Of a stretch of 64,000 bases of DNA, positions 47,733 to 57,133 are shown piece by piece. Location: positions 124,001 through 188,000 of the forward strand of contig CAWGRF010000024.1 in NCBI GenBank assembly GCA_963824935.1. The letters are read 5' to 3'. Source of the stretch: JACCZX01 sp963824935. GTDB taxonomy: Bacteria; Pseudomonadota; Gammaproteobacteria; Burkholderiales; Burkholderiaceae_F. Under the pieces are notes generated by a model. The model saw only the letters and a program-made list of their open reading frames with translations. It did no database searches and had not been told where the DNA came from. Within the stretch, counting starts at the first letter, position 1, and the number at the start of each line of letters is the position of its first letter. The translations under genes and the position numbers were made by a program.

Positions 47733-49822
47733 GCGCGTCGCTGCTCGTCGAGATTCACACCGAAGAGCTGCCGCCAAAGGCGCTGAAGACTCTGTCCGAA
47801 GCGTTCGCAACTGGCATCGAAAGTGGCCTGCGCGCGCGCAACTTCCTATCGGCGCAAAGCGTAATGACCGCATACGCTACACCGCGCCGGCTGGCGGTGC
47901 ACGTGACCGACGTTGCCAAGCGGTCGGACGACACTTCGTTTCGCCACAAGTTGTTGCCGGTTGCAATCGGCCTCGGCGCGGGCGGCAAGCCGACCTCAGC
48001 GCTGAGAAAGAAACTCGCCGCGCTTGGCATCGAAACCCACGTTGACAAGCTGCAGCACGAAAGCGATGGCAAGCAGCAGGTGCTTGTATACGAAGGACAA
48101 CGCCCCGGTGAGTTGCTGGTCTCGGCGCTGCAGTCGGTCGTTGAAGACACCATCGCTGCGTTGCCGGTTCCGAAGATGATGAGCTATCAACTGGCCGACG
48201 GCGTTACGACGGAGAAGTTCGTACGGCCGGCGCATCGATTAGTTGCGATGCACGGGCACGCGGTGGTGCCGGTGCACGCCCTTGGCTTGCACGCAGGCAC
48301 CAAGACACTGGGCCACCGTTTTATGGCGCCCGGTGAATTGGCATTTCATTCCGCCGACACCTACGCCGAGCAGTTGCTCGACGACAGCTACGTGATCGCA
48401 TCGTTTGAGCAGAGGCGCGCCAGGATCGAATCGCTGCTTCTGACTGCAGCGGGCAAGCACGATGCGCAACCCGTAATGCCGGACGCGTTGCTCGATGAAG
48501 TCACCGCGCTGGTCGAATGGCCGGTCGTCTACGAGTCGGCGTTCGAGCCCCAGTATCTCGACGTCCCATCCGAGTGCCTGTTGCTGACGATGCAGCAGAA
48601 CCAGAAGTACTTCGCGCTAACCGATAGTGCTGGCGCGCTGATCGATCGCTTTTTGCTGGTCTCGAACATCGAAGCCGCGGATGATGGCGCTGCGATACGT
48701 GCCGGCAATGCACGTGTCGTGCGCGCGCGGCTCGCCGATGCAAAGTTCTTTTACGACCAGGACCGCAAGCAGACTCTGCAAAGCCGCGTTGCCGGCCTGG
48801 CAAGCGTCGTCTATCACGGCAAGCTCGGCTCGCAGCTGCAGCGAGTCGAACGCATTGTGAGCATCGCGGCAGGCGTTGCCGCCGAGCTCGGCGTCGACCC
48901 GGAGGTGGTCGAGCGCGCTGCGCGGCTTGCCAAGGCCGATCTACGCACGTTAATGGTTGGAGAGTTTCCTGAGCTGCAGGGCGTGATGGGCGAGTACTAC
49001 GCACGACATGACGGCGAAGCAGCTGCAGTCTCGCTCGCGATTCGCGAACACTACTTACCGCGATTTGCAGGCGATGTGCTGCCGGAAAGCGCAGCCGGCG
49101 TCTGCGTGGCGCTGGCCGACAAGCTCGAAACGCTGGTGGGCCTGTTCGGTGTCGGCGAAAGGCCGACCGGGGAGAAAGATCCGTTCGCGCTGCGCCGGCA
49201 TGCGCTCGGCATTTTGCGCATCTTGATCGGGAAGCAGCTCGCTGTGCCGCTCGACCGATTGCTGCGCATCGCAGACCAGGCGTTCAATGGGGTGGCAGCA
49301 TTCGAGAGCCGCGACGAAGAGCTGAAGGAGTTCCTGTACGAACGCCTGCGCGGTGTGTTGCGCGACGACGGTTATTCGGCGCAGCAGGTCGAGGCGGTGA
49401 TCTCAACGCAGCCGGGGCGGATCGATCAGGTGCCGCAGCAATTAGCCGCAGTGCGCGCCTTCATGGCGCTGCCGGAAGCCGAAAGCTTGGCGGCTGCCAA
49501 CAAGCGCATCGGCAATATCTTGAAGAAAGCGGACGATGTACCGATCGTGTTCGACCGGGCGCTGTTGCTCGAACCCGCCGAGCGCTCGCTCGGAGAAGCG
49601 TATAGCGCGGTGCGGCCGTGGGCCGACCAGCTATATGCGGCCGGCGATTATTCGGCAATGTTGAAATCGCTCGCGCCGCTCAAGTTGCCGGTCGATCGGT
49701 TCTTCGACGAGGTGATGGTCAACGTTGAGGACAAGAAACTTCGCGCGAATCGGCTTGGGCTGCTGGCGGCGCTGCGCACGACGATGAATCGCGTAGCCGA
49801 TATTTCAAAACTCAGTAGCTAG
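47729..49822 (+). CDS. glyS: Glycyl-tRNA synthetase beta subunit
   Basis: A 697-residue protein from ATG 47729. LLVEIHTEELPPKALKTLSE, TPRRLAV, VALPIPKMM-type LPVPKMMSYQLADG and LRTLMVGEFPELQGVMG with a degenerate HD-like segment (YARHDGE) are characteristic, and the C-terminal anticodon-binding part includes FFDEVMVNVEDKKLRANRL. It binds tRNA-Gly and supplies the editing and tRNA-recognition parts of the enzyme. Full length for the family. Confidence 0.96.
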   Translation: MSASLLVEIHTEELPPKALKTLSEAFATGIESGLRARNFLSAQSVMTAYATPRRLAVHVTDVAKRSDDTSFRHKLLPVAIGLGAGGKPTSALRKKLAALGIETHVDKLQHESDGKQQVLVYEGQRPGELLVSALQSVVEDTIAALPVPKMMSYQLADGVTTEKFVRPAHRLVAMHGHAVVPVHALGLHAGTKTLGHRFMAPGELAFHSADTYAEQLLDDSYVIASFEQRRARIESLLLTAAGKHDAQPVMPDALLDEVTALVEWPVVYESAFEPQYLDVPSECLLLTMQQNQKYFALTDSAGALIDRFLLVSNIEAADDGAAIRAGNARVVRARLADAKFFYDQDRKQTLQSRVAGLASVVYHGKLGSQLQRVERIVSIAAGVAAELGVDPEVVERAARLAKADLRTLMVGEFPELQGVMGEYYARHDGEAAAVSLAIREHYLPRFAGDVLPESAAGVCVALADKLETLVGLFGVGERPTGEKDPFALRRHALGILRILIGKQLAVPLDRLLRIADQAFNGVAAFESRDEELKEFLYERLRGVLRDDGYSAQQVEAVISTQPGRIDQVPQQLAAVRAFMALPEAESLAAANKRIGNILKKADDVPIVFDRALLLEPAERSLGEAYSAVRPWADQLYAAGDYSAMLKSLAPLKLPVDRFFDEVMVNVEDKKLRANRLGLLAALRTTMNRVADISKLSS

Positions 49823-49953
49823 CAGTCGATGCGAAACTACTGCGCGCCCCGATCTCGCGCCTGCGGTGCTCAACGTGCGTCCAGCACGCCTGCGCTCCTC
49901 GATGCAGCCTCGGGGCTGCTCGCAACGTTTTCCTCGGCTGCTGACCCACGCTG

Positions 49954-50733
49954 ATGCTCTGGCTGCGCTCGCTGGCCTACTTCGCGTTTCTGTTCGTTAC
50001 CGTCACGCCGTGGTCGTTTGTCGTGCTGAGCGGGTGGCTCTTTCCGGTGCACACGCGCTATTGGCTGTGCACGCGCTGGACCGCGATGGCGATCTGGGGT
50101 GCGCGCGTCATCTGCGGCATCAAATACAAGGTCGAGGGCTGGCATCACCTGCCGGACGGTCCAGCCATCTTGCTGCCAAAGCATCAGTCAACTTGGGAAA
50201 CGCTCTGGCTGCCGACGACGATGCCACGCGATCTCACCTTCGTGTACAAGCGCGAGCTCAACTGGCTGCCGTTTTTCGGATGGGGCATTGCGTCGGCGCA
50301 GATGATCAGCATCGATCGCAGCAAGGGCCAGGATGCGTTCGAGCAAGTGGTCGAGCAAGGCAAGGATCGTCTTGAGCGCGGTTGGTGGATCGTCATTTTT
50401 CCGGAAGGAACACGCACCCAGCCGGGCAGCAACAAACGCTACAAGACCGGCGGGGCGAGACTCGCGGTGAGAACCGGTGCGCTGGCGGTGCCGATCGCGG
50501 TCAACTCAGGCGAGCTCTGGCCAAAGCGCCGATTTATCAAGACGCCCGGCATGGTCACCGTATCGATCGGGCCGCCGATAGACCCCGCCGGCAAGAGCGC
50601 CGAAGAGGTTGCGGCACTGGTCGAAGGGTGGATCGAATCTGAAATGCGCAGACTCGCGCCGCATCGATACAGCGCACCGTATGCGTCGAAGGTACGCGCT
50701 GACGTTGAAGGTGCGGCGTCGGAGACGGCTTGA
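49954..50733 (+). CDS. plsC: 1-acylglycerol-3-phosphate O-acyltransferase
   Basis: A 259-residue membrane protein with an N-terminal helix (SLAYFAFLFVTVTPWSFVV). The acyltransferase motifs are LPKHQSTWETL (HX4E in place of the common HX4D), and FPEGTRTQPG. It makes phosphatidic acid. The start is ATG 49954. In many Burkholderiales gmhB lies between glyS and plsC; here only 131 bases are present. The stop overlaps the next start. Confidence 0.9.
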   Translation: MLWLRSLAYFAFLFVTVTPWSFVVLSGWLFPVHTRYWLCTRWTAMAIWGARVICGIKYKVEGWHHLPDGPAILLPKHQSTWETLWLPTTMPRDLTFVYKRELNWLPFFGWGIASAQMISIDRSKGQDAFEQVVEQGKDRLERGWWIVIFPEGTRTQPGSNKRYKTGGARLAVRTGALAVPIAVNSGELWPKRRFIKTPGMVTVSIGPPIDPAGKSAEEVAALVEGWIESEMRRLAPHRYSAPYASKVRADVEGAASETA

Positions 50734-51551
50734 AGAGCACATTGCGACACCCCCGATCCGCACCGAGCGAACAACTTCTGCTGGCGTTTGATTCTCTGCG
50801 ATCGGCTTTCACACCGAGCGATGGCTCGCCGGCAAAGGTGCGGCGCGTCGCGGTCGATGGCGGAGTCGTCGAGTACCGCCTGCAGCGCGTGCGCCGACGC
50901 ACGATTGGATTCCAGGTTGACGAACATGGGTTGACGGTCCGTGCGCCGCGCTGGATCACACTGCGCGAGATCGAGGCGGTGATCGCCAAGAACGAGGGCT
51001 GGATTCGCCGCAAGCGGATCGAATGGAGCCGCTGGCGCGAAAGGCCTCGGCCGGCGTCCTTTTACTTCGCCGACGGCGGTAGCGTGCAGTATCTGGGCAA
51101 GATGACGCCGCTGCGATTGCGCATCGATACGGCTGCGACACACTCTGTTGACGACACTGATGAGATCCGCTTGGCCCTGTGCCCACACGCGCCCGAAACT
51201 GAAGTACGTGGGGCGTTGCAAGTCTGGCTGCAGAATCAGGCGCGCCGCATTTTCGGCGAGCGGATTGAACGCTTCGCCGATCGCATCGATGCGCGCTTTG
51301 CCGGCTGGTGCCTTTCCTCAGCGCGAACGCAATGGGGATCGTGCTCGCACGATGGGCGCATTCGGCTTAACTGGCGGTTGGTGCACTTCTCGCTGCCGGT
51401 CGTCGACTATGTGATCGCGCATGAGTTGGCGCACTTGCGCGAGCTGAATCATTCCCGGAACTTCTGGGACGAGGTTGCGCATCTGCTGCCGGGATTTGAA
51501 GCGGCGCGCGATCAGATCAAGGGAGCCGAGATCGACGCTATATGGTTTTAG
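50730..51551 (+). CDS. YgjP-like (M48-type/DUF45) metallopeptidase
   Basis: A 273-residue protein from TTG 50730, overlapping plsC by 4 bases. The YgjP fold is marked by VEYRLQRVRRRTIGFQV, TVRAPRW, SSARTQWGSCSHDGRIRLNW and the zinc site VIAHELAHLRELNHSRNFW with HExxH and a downstream histidine. Probably a cytoplasmic metal-dependent peptidase; substrate unknown. The end overlaps the convergent rsmA by 14 bases. Confidence 0.88.
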   Translation: MKSTLRHPRSAPSEQLLLAFDSLRSAFTPSDGSPAKVRRVAVDGGVVEYRLQRVRRRTIGFQVDEHGLTVRAPRWITLREIEAVIAKNEGWIRRKRIEWSRWRERPRPASFYFADGGSVQYLGKMTPLRLRIDTAATHSVDDTDEIRLALCPHAPETEVRGALQVWLQNQARRIFGERIERFADRIDARFAGWCLSSARTQWGSCSHDGRIRLNWRLVHFSLPVVDYVIAHELAHLRELNHSRNFWDEVAHLLPGFEAARDQIKGAEIDAIWF

Positions 51552-52338
51552 CGAGCGCAACGCGCTGCGTCAGGGCTACGAAGCTTTGCACAGTCAGCGT
51601 CTCCGCACGCGCCTGCGGATCGACGCCGGCCTCCGCGATCTGATCTGCTTCGAGCAAACCGGATAGAGCATTGCGCAGTGTCTTGCGCCGCTGACCGAAT
51701 GCCGCGGCCACGACGCGCGCAAACGCCTCAGCATCGACTGCGGGCAACTCGGCAGCCGGACGCGGCAGCATCCGAACGACGCTCGAAGTGACCAGTGGCG
51801 CCGGCTTGAATGCACCGCGCGGCACGTCGAAGAGTTTGGTCAGCCGGTAGTGAAATTGCAGCATCACCGAGAGCCGCCCGTAGGTCCTGCCGCCCGGCGT
51901 CGCGACCATGCGATCAACGACTTCCTTCTGCAGCATGAAGTGCTGGTCGATGACGTGCGCGACGATCGGCAGCAGCGCGAATAGCAGCGGCGTCGAAATG
52001 TTGTACGGCAGATTGCCGACGATGCGCAATGGAGTCTTGGCAAAGTGGCGCCAATCGATTTTCAGCGCGTCAGCCTCGATCAACGTCAACTTCTCGGCGG
52101 GAAATCGTTCGCGCAGCTGCGCCGCAAGATCGCGGTCGATCTCGATCGCTTGTATGTGATCCGCGCGCTCGATCAACGCTCGCGTCAGCGCTGCCCGACC
52201 CGGACCAATCTCGACGATCGTCTGTCCAGGACGCGGATCGATTACCTCGATGATGCGTGCGACGACGCCTGCATCGTGCAGAAAGTTTTGACCGAAGCGC
52301 TTGCGCGCGCGATGCGGCTGCGCTGCGGCCGCGATCAT
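51538..52338 (-). CDS. rsmA: 16S rRNA dimethyladenosine transferase
   Basis: A 266-residue SAM enzyme. RKRFGQNFLHDAGVVARI, IVEIGPGRAALTRALI (motif I) and RIVGNLPYNISTPLLF (motif IV, NLPY) are full KsgA/RsmA signatures. It dimethylates A1518 and A1519 of 16S rRNA. The start ATG 52338 overlaps the pdxA stop. It ends the lptD-surA-pdxA-rsmA operon. Confidence 0.95.
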   Translation of the reverse strand: MIAAAAQPHRARKRFGQNFLHDAGVVARIIEVIDPRPGQTIVEIGPGRAALTRALIERADHIQAIEIDRDLAAQLRERFPAEKLTLIEADALKIDWRHFAKTPLRIVGNLPYNISTPLLFALLPIVAHVIDQHFMLQKEVVDRMVATPGGRTYGRLSVMLQFHYRLTKLFDVPRGAFKPAPLVTSSVVRMLPRPAAELPAVDAEAFARVVAAAFGQRRKTLRNALSGLLEADQIAEAGVDPQARAETLTVQSFVALTQRVALAKTI

Positions 52339-53303
52339 GCAGCGTGCTGTGCTCGAACCTGCCGGCGCGCCAACTGTACTGCGAGCTTCAGTGCTGCTCG
52401 CATGCTGCCCGCGTCTGCGCGTCCGGTGCCGGCCAGGTCGAGTGCAGTGCCGTGATCGACGGAGGTCCGAACAAACGGCAAACCAAGCGTGACGTTGACG
52501 CCGTGCCCGAACGTTGCGTACTTCAGCACGGGCAACCCCTGGTCGTGGAACATCGCGAGCACAGCGTCGTAGCGCTGCACGATGGACGGCACGAACACTG
52601 TATCGGCCGGCAACGGGCCGTCGACGTGATGACCTTCGCTGCGCAAGCGCGAAATCGCCGGCGCGATCACGTCGACTTCCTCGCGCCCGATATACCCGCC
52701 TTCGCCCGCGTGCGGGTTCAGCCCGGTGACCGCCACGCGCGGCGCGTCGATACCAAATCGAGACCTCAATTCGGCAAGCAGGACTTTCAGCGTCGCAGCG
52801 ATGCCGTCGATGGTCAGTGCAGCGGGAACTTGCGCGATCGGCACGTGCGTCGTTGCCAATGCGACGCGCAACGTTCCATGCGCCGTCTCACCGGCCAGCA
52901 TCATCACCACATGCGGCGTTCCAGTGCGCTGCGCCAGATACTCGGTGTGGCCGGTAAAGGGAATGCGTGCGTCGTTGATTACGTTCTTTTGCACGGGCGC
53001 GGTGACGATGGCGTCGAACTCGCCCGCGAGTGCGCCACTCACCGCGCGATCGAGTGCTGCCAGCACGTAATGAGCATTGCGCGAGTCACGTCGTCCGGCC
53101 AACGCAGCGGTGCGCAATGGGACGTGGTCGATTCTCGCAGCCGTCGGCCAACCGACATCCATAACAGCCGCACGCTCGGTCAGCAGTGCTTCATCGCCGA
53201 TCAACGTAATGTGAGCGTCAGTCGCGGCATCAAGCGCCGCCAGCGAGATCTCGGGACCGATGCCGGCAGGCTCTCCGGTGGTTATCGCTATGTGCGGAGT
53301 CAC
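52335..53303 (-). CDS. pdxA: 4-hydroxythreonine-4-phosphate dehydrogenase
   Basis: A 322-residue enzyme of pyridoxal phosphate synthesis. AITTGEPAGIGPEIS, FTGHTEYLAQRTG, GLNPHAGEGGYIGREE and AMFHDQGLPVLK supply the three metal-binding histidines. The start is ATG 53303, 31 bases after the surA stop. Full length for PdxA. Confidence 0.95.
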   Translation of the reverse strand: MTPHIAITTGEPAGIGPEISLAALDAATDAHITLIGDEALLTERAAVMDVGWPTAARIDHVPLRTAALAGRRDSRNAHYVLAALDRAVSGALAGEFDAIVTAPVQKNVINDARIPFTGHTEYLAQRTGTPHVVMMLAGETAHGTLRVALATTHVPIAQVPAALTIDGIAATLKVLLAELRSRFGIDAPRVAVTGLNPHAGEGGYIGREEVDVIAPAISRLRSEGHHVDGPLPADTVFVPSIVQRYDAVLAMFHDQGLPVLKYATFGHGVNVTLGLPFVRTSVDHGTALDLAGTGRADAGSMRAALKLAVQLARRQVRAQHAA

Positions 53304-53334
53304 GGGGCTACCGCCGTGGAGTCGGCGCTGTCAC

Positions 53335-54717
53335 CTAGACGTCGAGCCGGTACTCCACATAGGTCTTGTCGCGCAGTTGCCGCATCCAGTCCTGATACGC
53401 CTCGTCGGCCTTCCGGTCGCGCAGCGCTTGTCGCGCCTGCAACCGTGCGCGCTCTGTCGATGCGTGTTCGGTGCGGCGTTCCAGCACCTGAATCAGATGC
53501 CAGCCGAACGGTGATTGCACCGGAGCGCTGACCTCATTGATCTTCAGTGCGTTCATTGATTTTTCGAACTCCGGCACGGTGTCGCCGGGATACAACCAAC
53601 CCAAGTCACCACCGCGGCTGCCACTCGGGTCAACCGAATGCAGGCGCGCCAACGTACCGAATTCGATCTGCCCCGCATCGATGCGCGTTTTCATTTCCTC
53701 GAGCCGGCGTTTGACCTCGGGCTCGGGCGCCAGATCGGACACGCGCAACAGAATATGCCGCGCGCGCGATTGCTGAATCGGCCCGCCAGCGAGCTTGCTG
53801 TCGATTCCGCTGCGGCGGCCGAGCACCTTCAGAATGTGAAAGCCGTTTGGACTGCGAATGACGGGACTCACTTCGCCGGTCTTCAATCCCTTGACCGCAT
53901 CGATAAACAACGTGGGCAACCGATCCGCGTTGCGCCAGCCGAGCTCTCCCCCTTGCAGCGCTTCGGGTGCATTCGAAAAGCTTGCAGCGATAGGCGCGAA
54001 ATCGACGCCGGATTTGAGCTGCGCAATAAGTTCGTTGGCGCGCGCGCGGGTGGCTTCTATCCGGTCGGTCGGGGAATTCTCCGGAACGCGCAATAAGATT
54101 TGCGCCAAGTTGATCTCCTCGGAGTCCGCCGCCACCCCGGATTGTTCGGCGATGAAGTTCTCCAGCTCGCTGTCGGAGATCTGAATGCGCGAATCGACCT
54201 CACGCTCGCGTAGCCGATTCAAGATGATGTCCTGCCGAATATCGTCGCGAAACTGCGCGAATGAGACGCCGTCAGCCTCGAGCCGCTGTCGCAGCGTCGG
54301 CAGCGTCATTTGGTTGGACTCCGCGATGCGTGCGAGCGCCGCGTTGACCGTTGCATCGTCCACCCTGACTCCCGTTTCGCGTGCCAACTGCAGTTGCGCA
54401 CGATCGACGATCATCCGCTCGAGCACCTGGCGCTCGAGCACCTCGGCAGCGGGTGGCTGAATCTTCTGACGGCGCAGCTGCGCCTCCGCCATCCGTGCGC
54501 GCGCGCGCAACTCGTTGGCCGTCACGACTTCGTCGTTGACGACAGCGACAATGCGGTCAAGCGCCCGTGTAGCGGGGCGAGTCGGCGAGGACGATGGCGA
54601 CGCTGGGGACGTCGGAGCAGGAGACTGCGGCGCCTGCGCAAAGCCAGCGTCTACCGCGACCAGACCTGCGACGGAACAAAGCAGTATGCAAACGGAAAGA
54701 GTGCGTTTGGAAGTCAT
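53335..54717 (-). CDS. surA: Periplasmic chaperone and peptidyl-prolyl isomerase SurA
   Basis: A 460-residue protein. A signal peptide (LSVCILLCSVAGLVAVDAGFAQ) is followed by a Pro-rich spacer, the SurA N-terminal helical domain (ALDRIVAVVNDEVVTANEL), and two PpiC-type parvulin domains (EEINLAQILLRVPENS ... GFHILKVLGRR; SRARHILLRVSDLAP ... FGWHLIQVLERR). It escorts outer-membrane proteins, LptD among them. It lies 12 bases after lptD. Confidence 0.95.
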   Translation of the reverse strand: MTSKRTLSVCILLCSVAGLVAVDAGFAQAPQSPAPTSPASPSSSPTRPATRALDRIVAVVNDEVVTANELRARARMAEAQLRRQKIQPPAAEVLERQVLERMIVDRAQLQLARETGVRVDDATVNAALARIAESNQMTLPTLRQRLEADGVSFAQFRDDIRQDIILNRLREREVDSRIQISDSELENFIAEQSGVAADSEEINLAQILLRVPENSPTDRIEATRARANELIAQLKSGVDFAPIAASFSNAPEALQGGELGWRNADRLPTLFIDAVKGLKTGEVSPVIRSPNGFHILKVLGRRSGIDSKLAGGPIQQSRARHILLRVSDLAPEPEVKRRLEEMKTRIDAGQIEFGTLARLHSVDPSGSRGGDLGWLYPGDTVPEFEKSMNALKINEVSAPVQSPFGWHLIQVLERRTEHASTERARLQARQALRDRKADEAYQDWMRQLRDKTYVEYRLDV

Positions 54718-54729
54718 TTACTCGCGGGC

Positions 54730-57021
54730 TTACTCGTAGTAGTCAAAGCGCCCCGGCTCGCGTGGCACCGGGTTCAGCAGCTGGTAGCCAGGAATATTAC
54801 GCCTCAGAAGACTGGCGGCGTTCGTTCCGACACTCGTCAAACCGTTCAGTTCCAGTTGCAAGTAGATGTTGGTCGTCGTGGTCAACGCGGTCGTGACAAA
54901 GCGCTGCGCGACGAAGCGCAGCAACCAACAATCCTGCTGGTACTCAAAACCGGCGATGATGTCGATCGACCGATTATCCCGCAGCGAATAGTTGAAGCGC
55001 CCCACCGCATACCAGCGATTCGACAATGGCCACTGACCCGAGAGGTCGATCTGACTGATGCTGTCAGCTTGATAGCGGTAGTACGCGCTTAGCACCGAAG
55101 CACGTCCGGGCTGCCAGCGCGTGCCCGCGGCGGCGCGCGCGAACTCGCTTTGTTCGGCGGAGTACTGCACAGCAAGATCGATTGCCCATGATCGCCCAAG
55201 CTGCGCGGAGAGCGCCGCTAGCACATCGGTCGAAGCATTCGAGCGCGGCGCTTCGCCGGGCAACGTGACTCGTTGGTCGGTGAAGTAGTAGCGTTGTCCG
55301 ATGGCGGCACGCAAGCGCTCGGCGCCGGTCTCGCTATCCAGAACGCGCGTCGCCAAGGCGGCGGTCAATTGGTTGGCTTCCGAGATTCGGTCTGAACCCG
55401 AGTAGATGTTTTCGGTGAAGAGCTGCGCGTAATTCAGGTCGGCCAACGCACTGTCGAAATTAGGCAGATCGCTCTGGTCCCGAAAAGGGATATACGCGTA
55501 GAACAAGCGGGGCTCCAGTGTTTGTTGCGCATCGCGGCCGAACCATCCGATGTCGCGCTCGAATATCAAACCCGCGTCGAGACTCAGTATCGGAAGCGTG
55601 CGAGTCGGTGTCGAGTCGCGCGGGTGAAACTTGGGATCGAGGTCATAAGTAGTCGATGACACGCGTGCACGTGGTACCACAAACGAGCCGGGCGTAAGAA
55701 TCGGATACGCCGCGCGCACGTCGGCCAGGTAGCGATTGCCCGATTCGAGAGTCGGATGTTCGAAGCGTGTGCCTTCGAGCAGGGCCGCAGCTTCGAATCC
55801 ACGCCATTCGGCGATGTAGCCGTTGACACTCACCTGCGGCACGCGCTCGTACGGCTCGGCGATCGGCTGCGACAGGTCGGGATCCTGCAGAGTCTGATAC
55901 TTGGTCAGGCGCACAGAGGTATTCCAGTACGGCTGGATGTAAGCGAGAAAGCCGTCCTGCGGCAACACCTTTTGCGATGTGTCGACGATCGTGCTGGCGA
56001 AGTCGACAAAGTATCGATCGTCTGAAACGCGGTTGTAGTTGATGCCGGCGGCCAGTCCGCTCGGTGCCGCGTACTCGTGCCGCACCGCTGCGAAGTGCCG
56101 GGAGTCATCGGTTTCGCGATCCTTGCCGATCACGTCGTACACCAAGGTCCCGCGATGTTCAGGGAACAGATAGCGCCCCTCATTTTCGAGCAGGACACCG
56201 CGTTTGGTCATTATCCGCGGCGTCAACGTGTAGTCGTAGTTCGGCGCAAGGTTGAAGTAGTACGGGACTCGAACGTCGGTGCCAAGGTTCGAGCTCAACC
56301 CAAAGCTGGGAGTCAGAAACCCTGACTTGCGCCGATCACTCGTCGGGAAACTCAGGATCGGCGAAGCGAGGATCGGCACGCCCTGGAAGTACAACGTCCC
56401 CCAGTTTGCCAGGCCCGTCTCATCGAGCCCGTCGAAGTCGATCGACTCGGCTTGCACCCACCATGCGTTGTCGCCGGGCCCGCACATCGTGAAGCGCGCA
56501 CTCTCCATTCGCGCACGCTGGCTCCCGAGAAACTCGATCCAGCTGGCTTCGCCACGAGCGCTGCGCGGCGCGTACACGAAGTTCGCGTCGGGCATCGAGC
56601 CGGTTTGTGCGTCGATGCGGAAATCGAGTCGTGGTCCGCTAAATACCGCGCCATCGCGAAAGACGCGCGCGTGCCCTTCGACATTGACCTCGTCGGTTGC
56701 CTGCGTGTACGTGATAGTGTCGCCTCGCAGTACCGTGCCGCCCCGGCGTATCTCGGCGTCGCCGCGCAGTATCACCCGCTCGTCGATGCTGCCTTCAATG
56801 CTTTGCGCACGAGCAAATGTCGACGCTGCCTGGCGCGCGGGCGCAGGAGTTTCATCGAGCTGGCGCTCGAGTTTCAGCTGCGGTCGCGCGGCTGCGGGTG
56901 TATCCGGGGTTGCGCTTGTTTGCGCCGCCGCCGGAGCACTTGCCGTCACACAAAACGCGCAATACAAAGAAATCAGAGTGTGATCAGATTTCGACCGAGC
57001 GGTCCCGGGCAAGCGCGGCAT
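54730..57021 (-). CDS. lptD: LPS-assembly protein LptD
   Basis: A 763-residue outer-membrane protein. After a signal peptide ending near APAAAQ comes the N-terminal OstA jelly-roll (RVILRGDAEIRRGGTVLRGDTITY, EGHARVFRDGAVF), then the LptD barrel (GFLTPSFGLSSNLGTDVRVPYYFNL, PRIMTKRGVLLENEGRYLF, ending FDYYE). It exports LPS to the cell surface. The mature part has two cysteines, C180 (FTMCGPGD) and C698 (QQDCWLL), where E. coli has four. No frame breaks. Confidence 0.95.
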   Translation of the reverse strand: MPRLPGTARSKSDHTLISLYCAFCVTASAPAAAQTSATPDTPAAARPQLKLERQLDETPAPARQAASTFARAQSIEGSIDERVILRGDAEIRRGGTVLRGDTITYTQATDEVNVEGHARVFRDGAVFSGPRLDFRIDAQTGSMPDANFVYAPRSARGEASWIEFLGSQRARMESARFTMCGPGDNAWWVQAESIDFDGLDETGLANWGTLYFQGVPILASPILSFPTSDRRKSGFLTPSFGLSSNLGTDVRVPYYFNLAPNYDYTLTPRIMTKRGVLLENEGRYLFPEHRGTLVYDVIGKDRETDDSRHFAAVRHEYAAPSGLAAGINYNRVSDDRYFVDFASTIVDTSQKVLPQDGFLAYIQPYWNTSVRLTKYQTLQDPDLSQPIAEPYERVPQVSVNGYIAEWRGFEAAALLEGTRFEHPTLESGNRYLADVRAAYPILTPGSFVVPRARVSSTTYDLDPKFHPRDSTPTRTLPILSLDAGLIFERDIGWFGRDAQQTLEPRLFYAYIPFRDQSDLPNFDSALADLNYAQLFTENIYSGSDRISEANQLTAALATRVLDSETGAERLRAAIGQRYYFTDQRVTLPGEAPRSNASTDVLAALSAQLGRSWAIDLAVQYSAEQSEFARAAAGTRWQPGRASVLSAYYRYQADSISQIDLSGQWPLSNRWYAVGRFNYSLRDNRSIDIIAGFEYQQDCWLLRFVAQRFVTTALTTTTNIYLQLELNGLTSVGTNAASLLRRNIPGYQLLNPVPREPGRFDYYE

Positions 57022-57074
57022 TTAGAATCCATTAGAGCTTGTTTGGCCAGCAAGTGCCTCAGCAGAGCGAGCCG

Positions 57075-57080
57075 ATTATA
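57075..57080 (-). promoter_or_regulatory. Likely -10 element of the lptD operon promoter
   Basis: A perfect TATAAT on the minus strand, 54 bases before the lptD start. The -35 region is weak. Only one such site is seen in this 112-base divergent spacer, and it points to lptD. Confidence 0.4.
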
Positions 57081-57133
57081 GGCATCGGCATGTCGATAAC
57101 CTTCACGCTGGCTCAGACGCCACTCACGACTGC

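Noticed and set aside
52257..53531. 424-codon open frame on the plus strand
   Set aside because: Antisense to pdxA, which has all metal-binding motifs.
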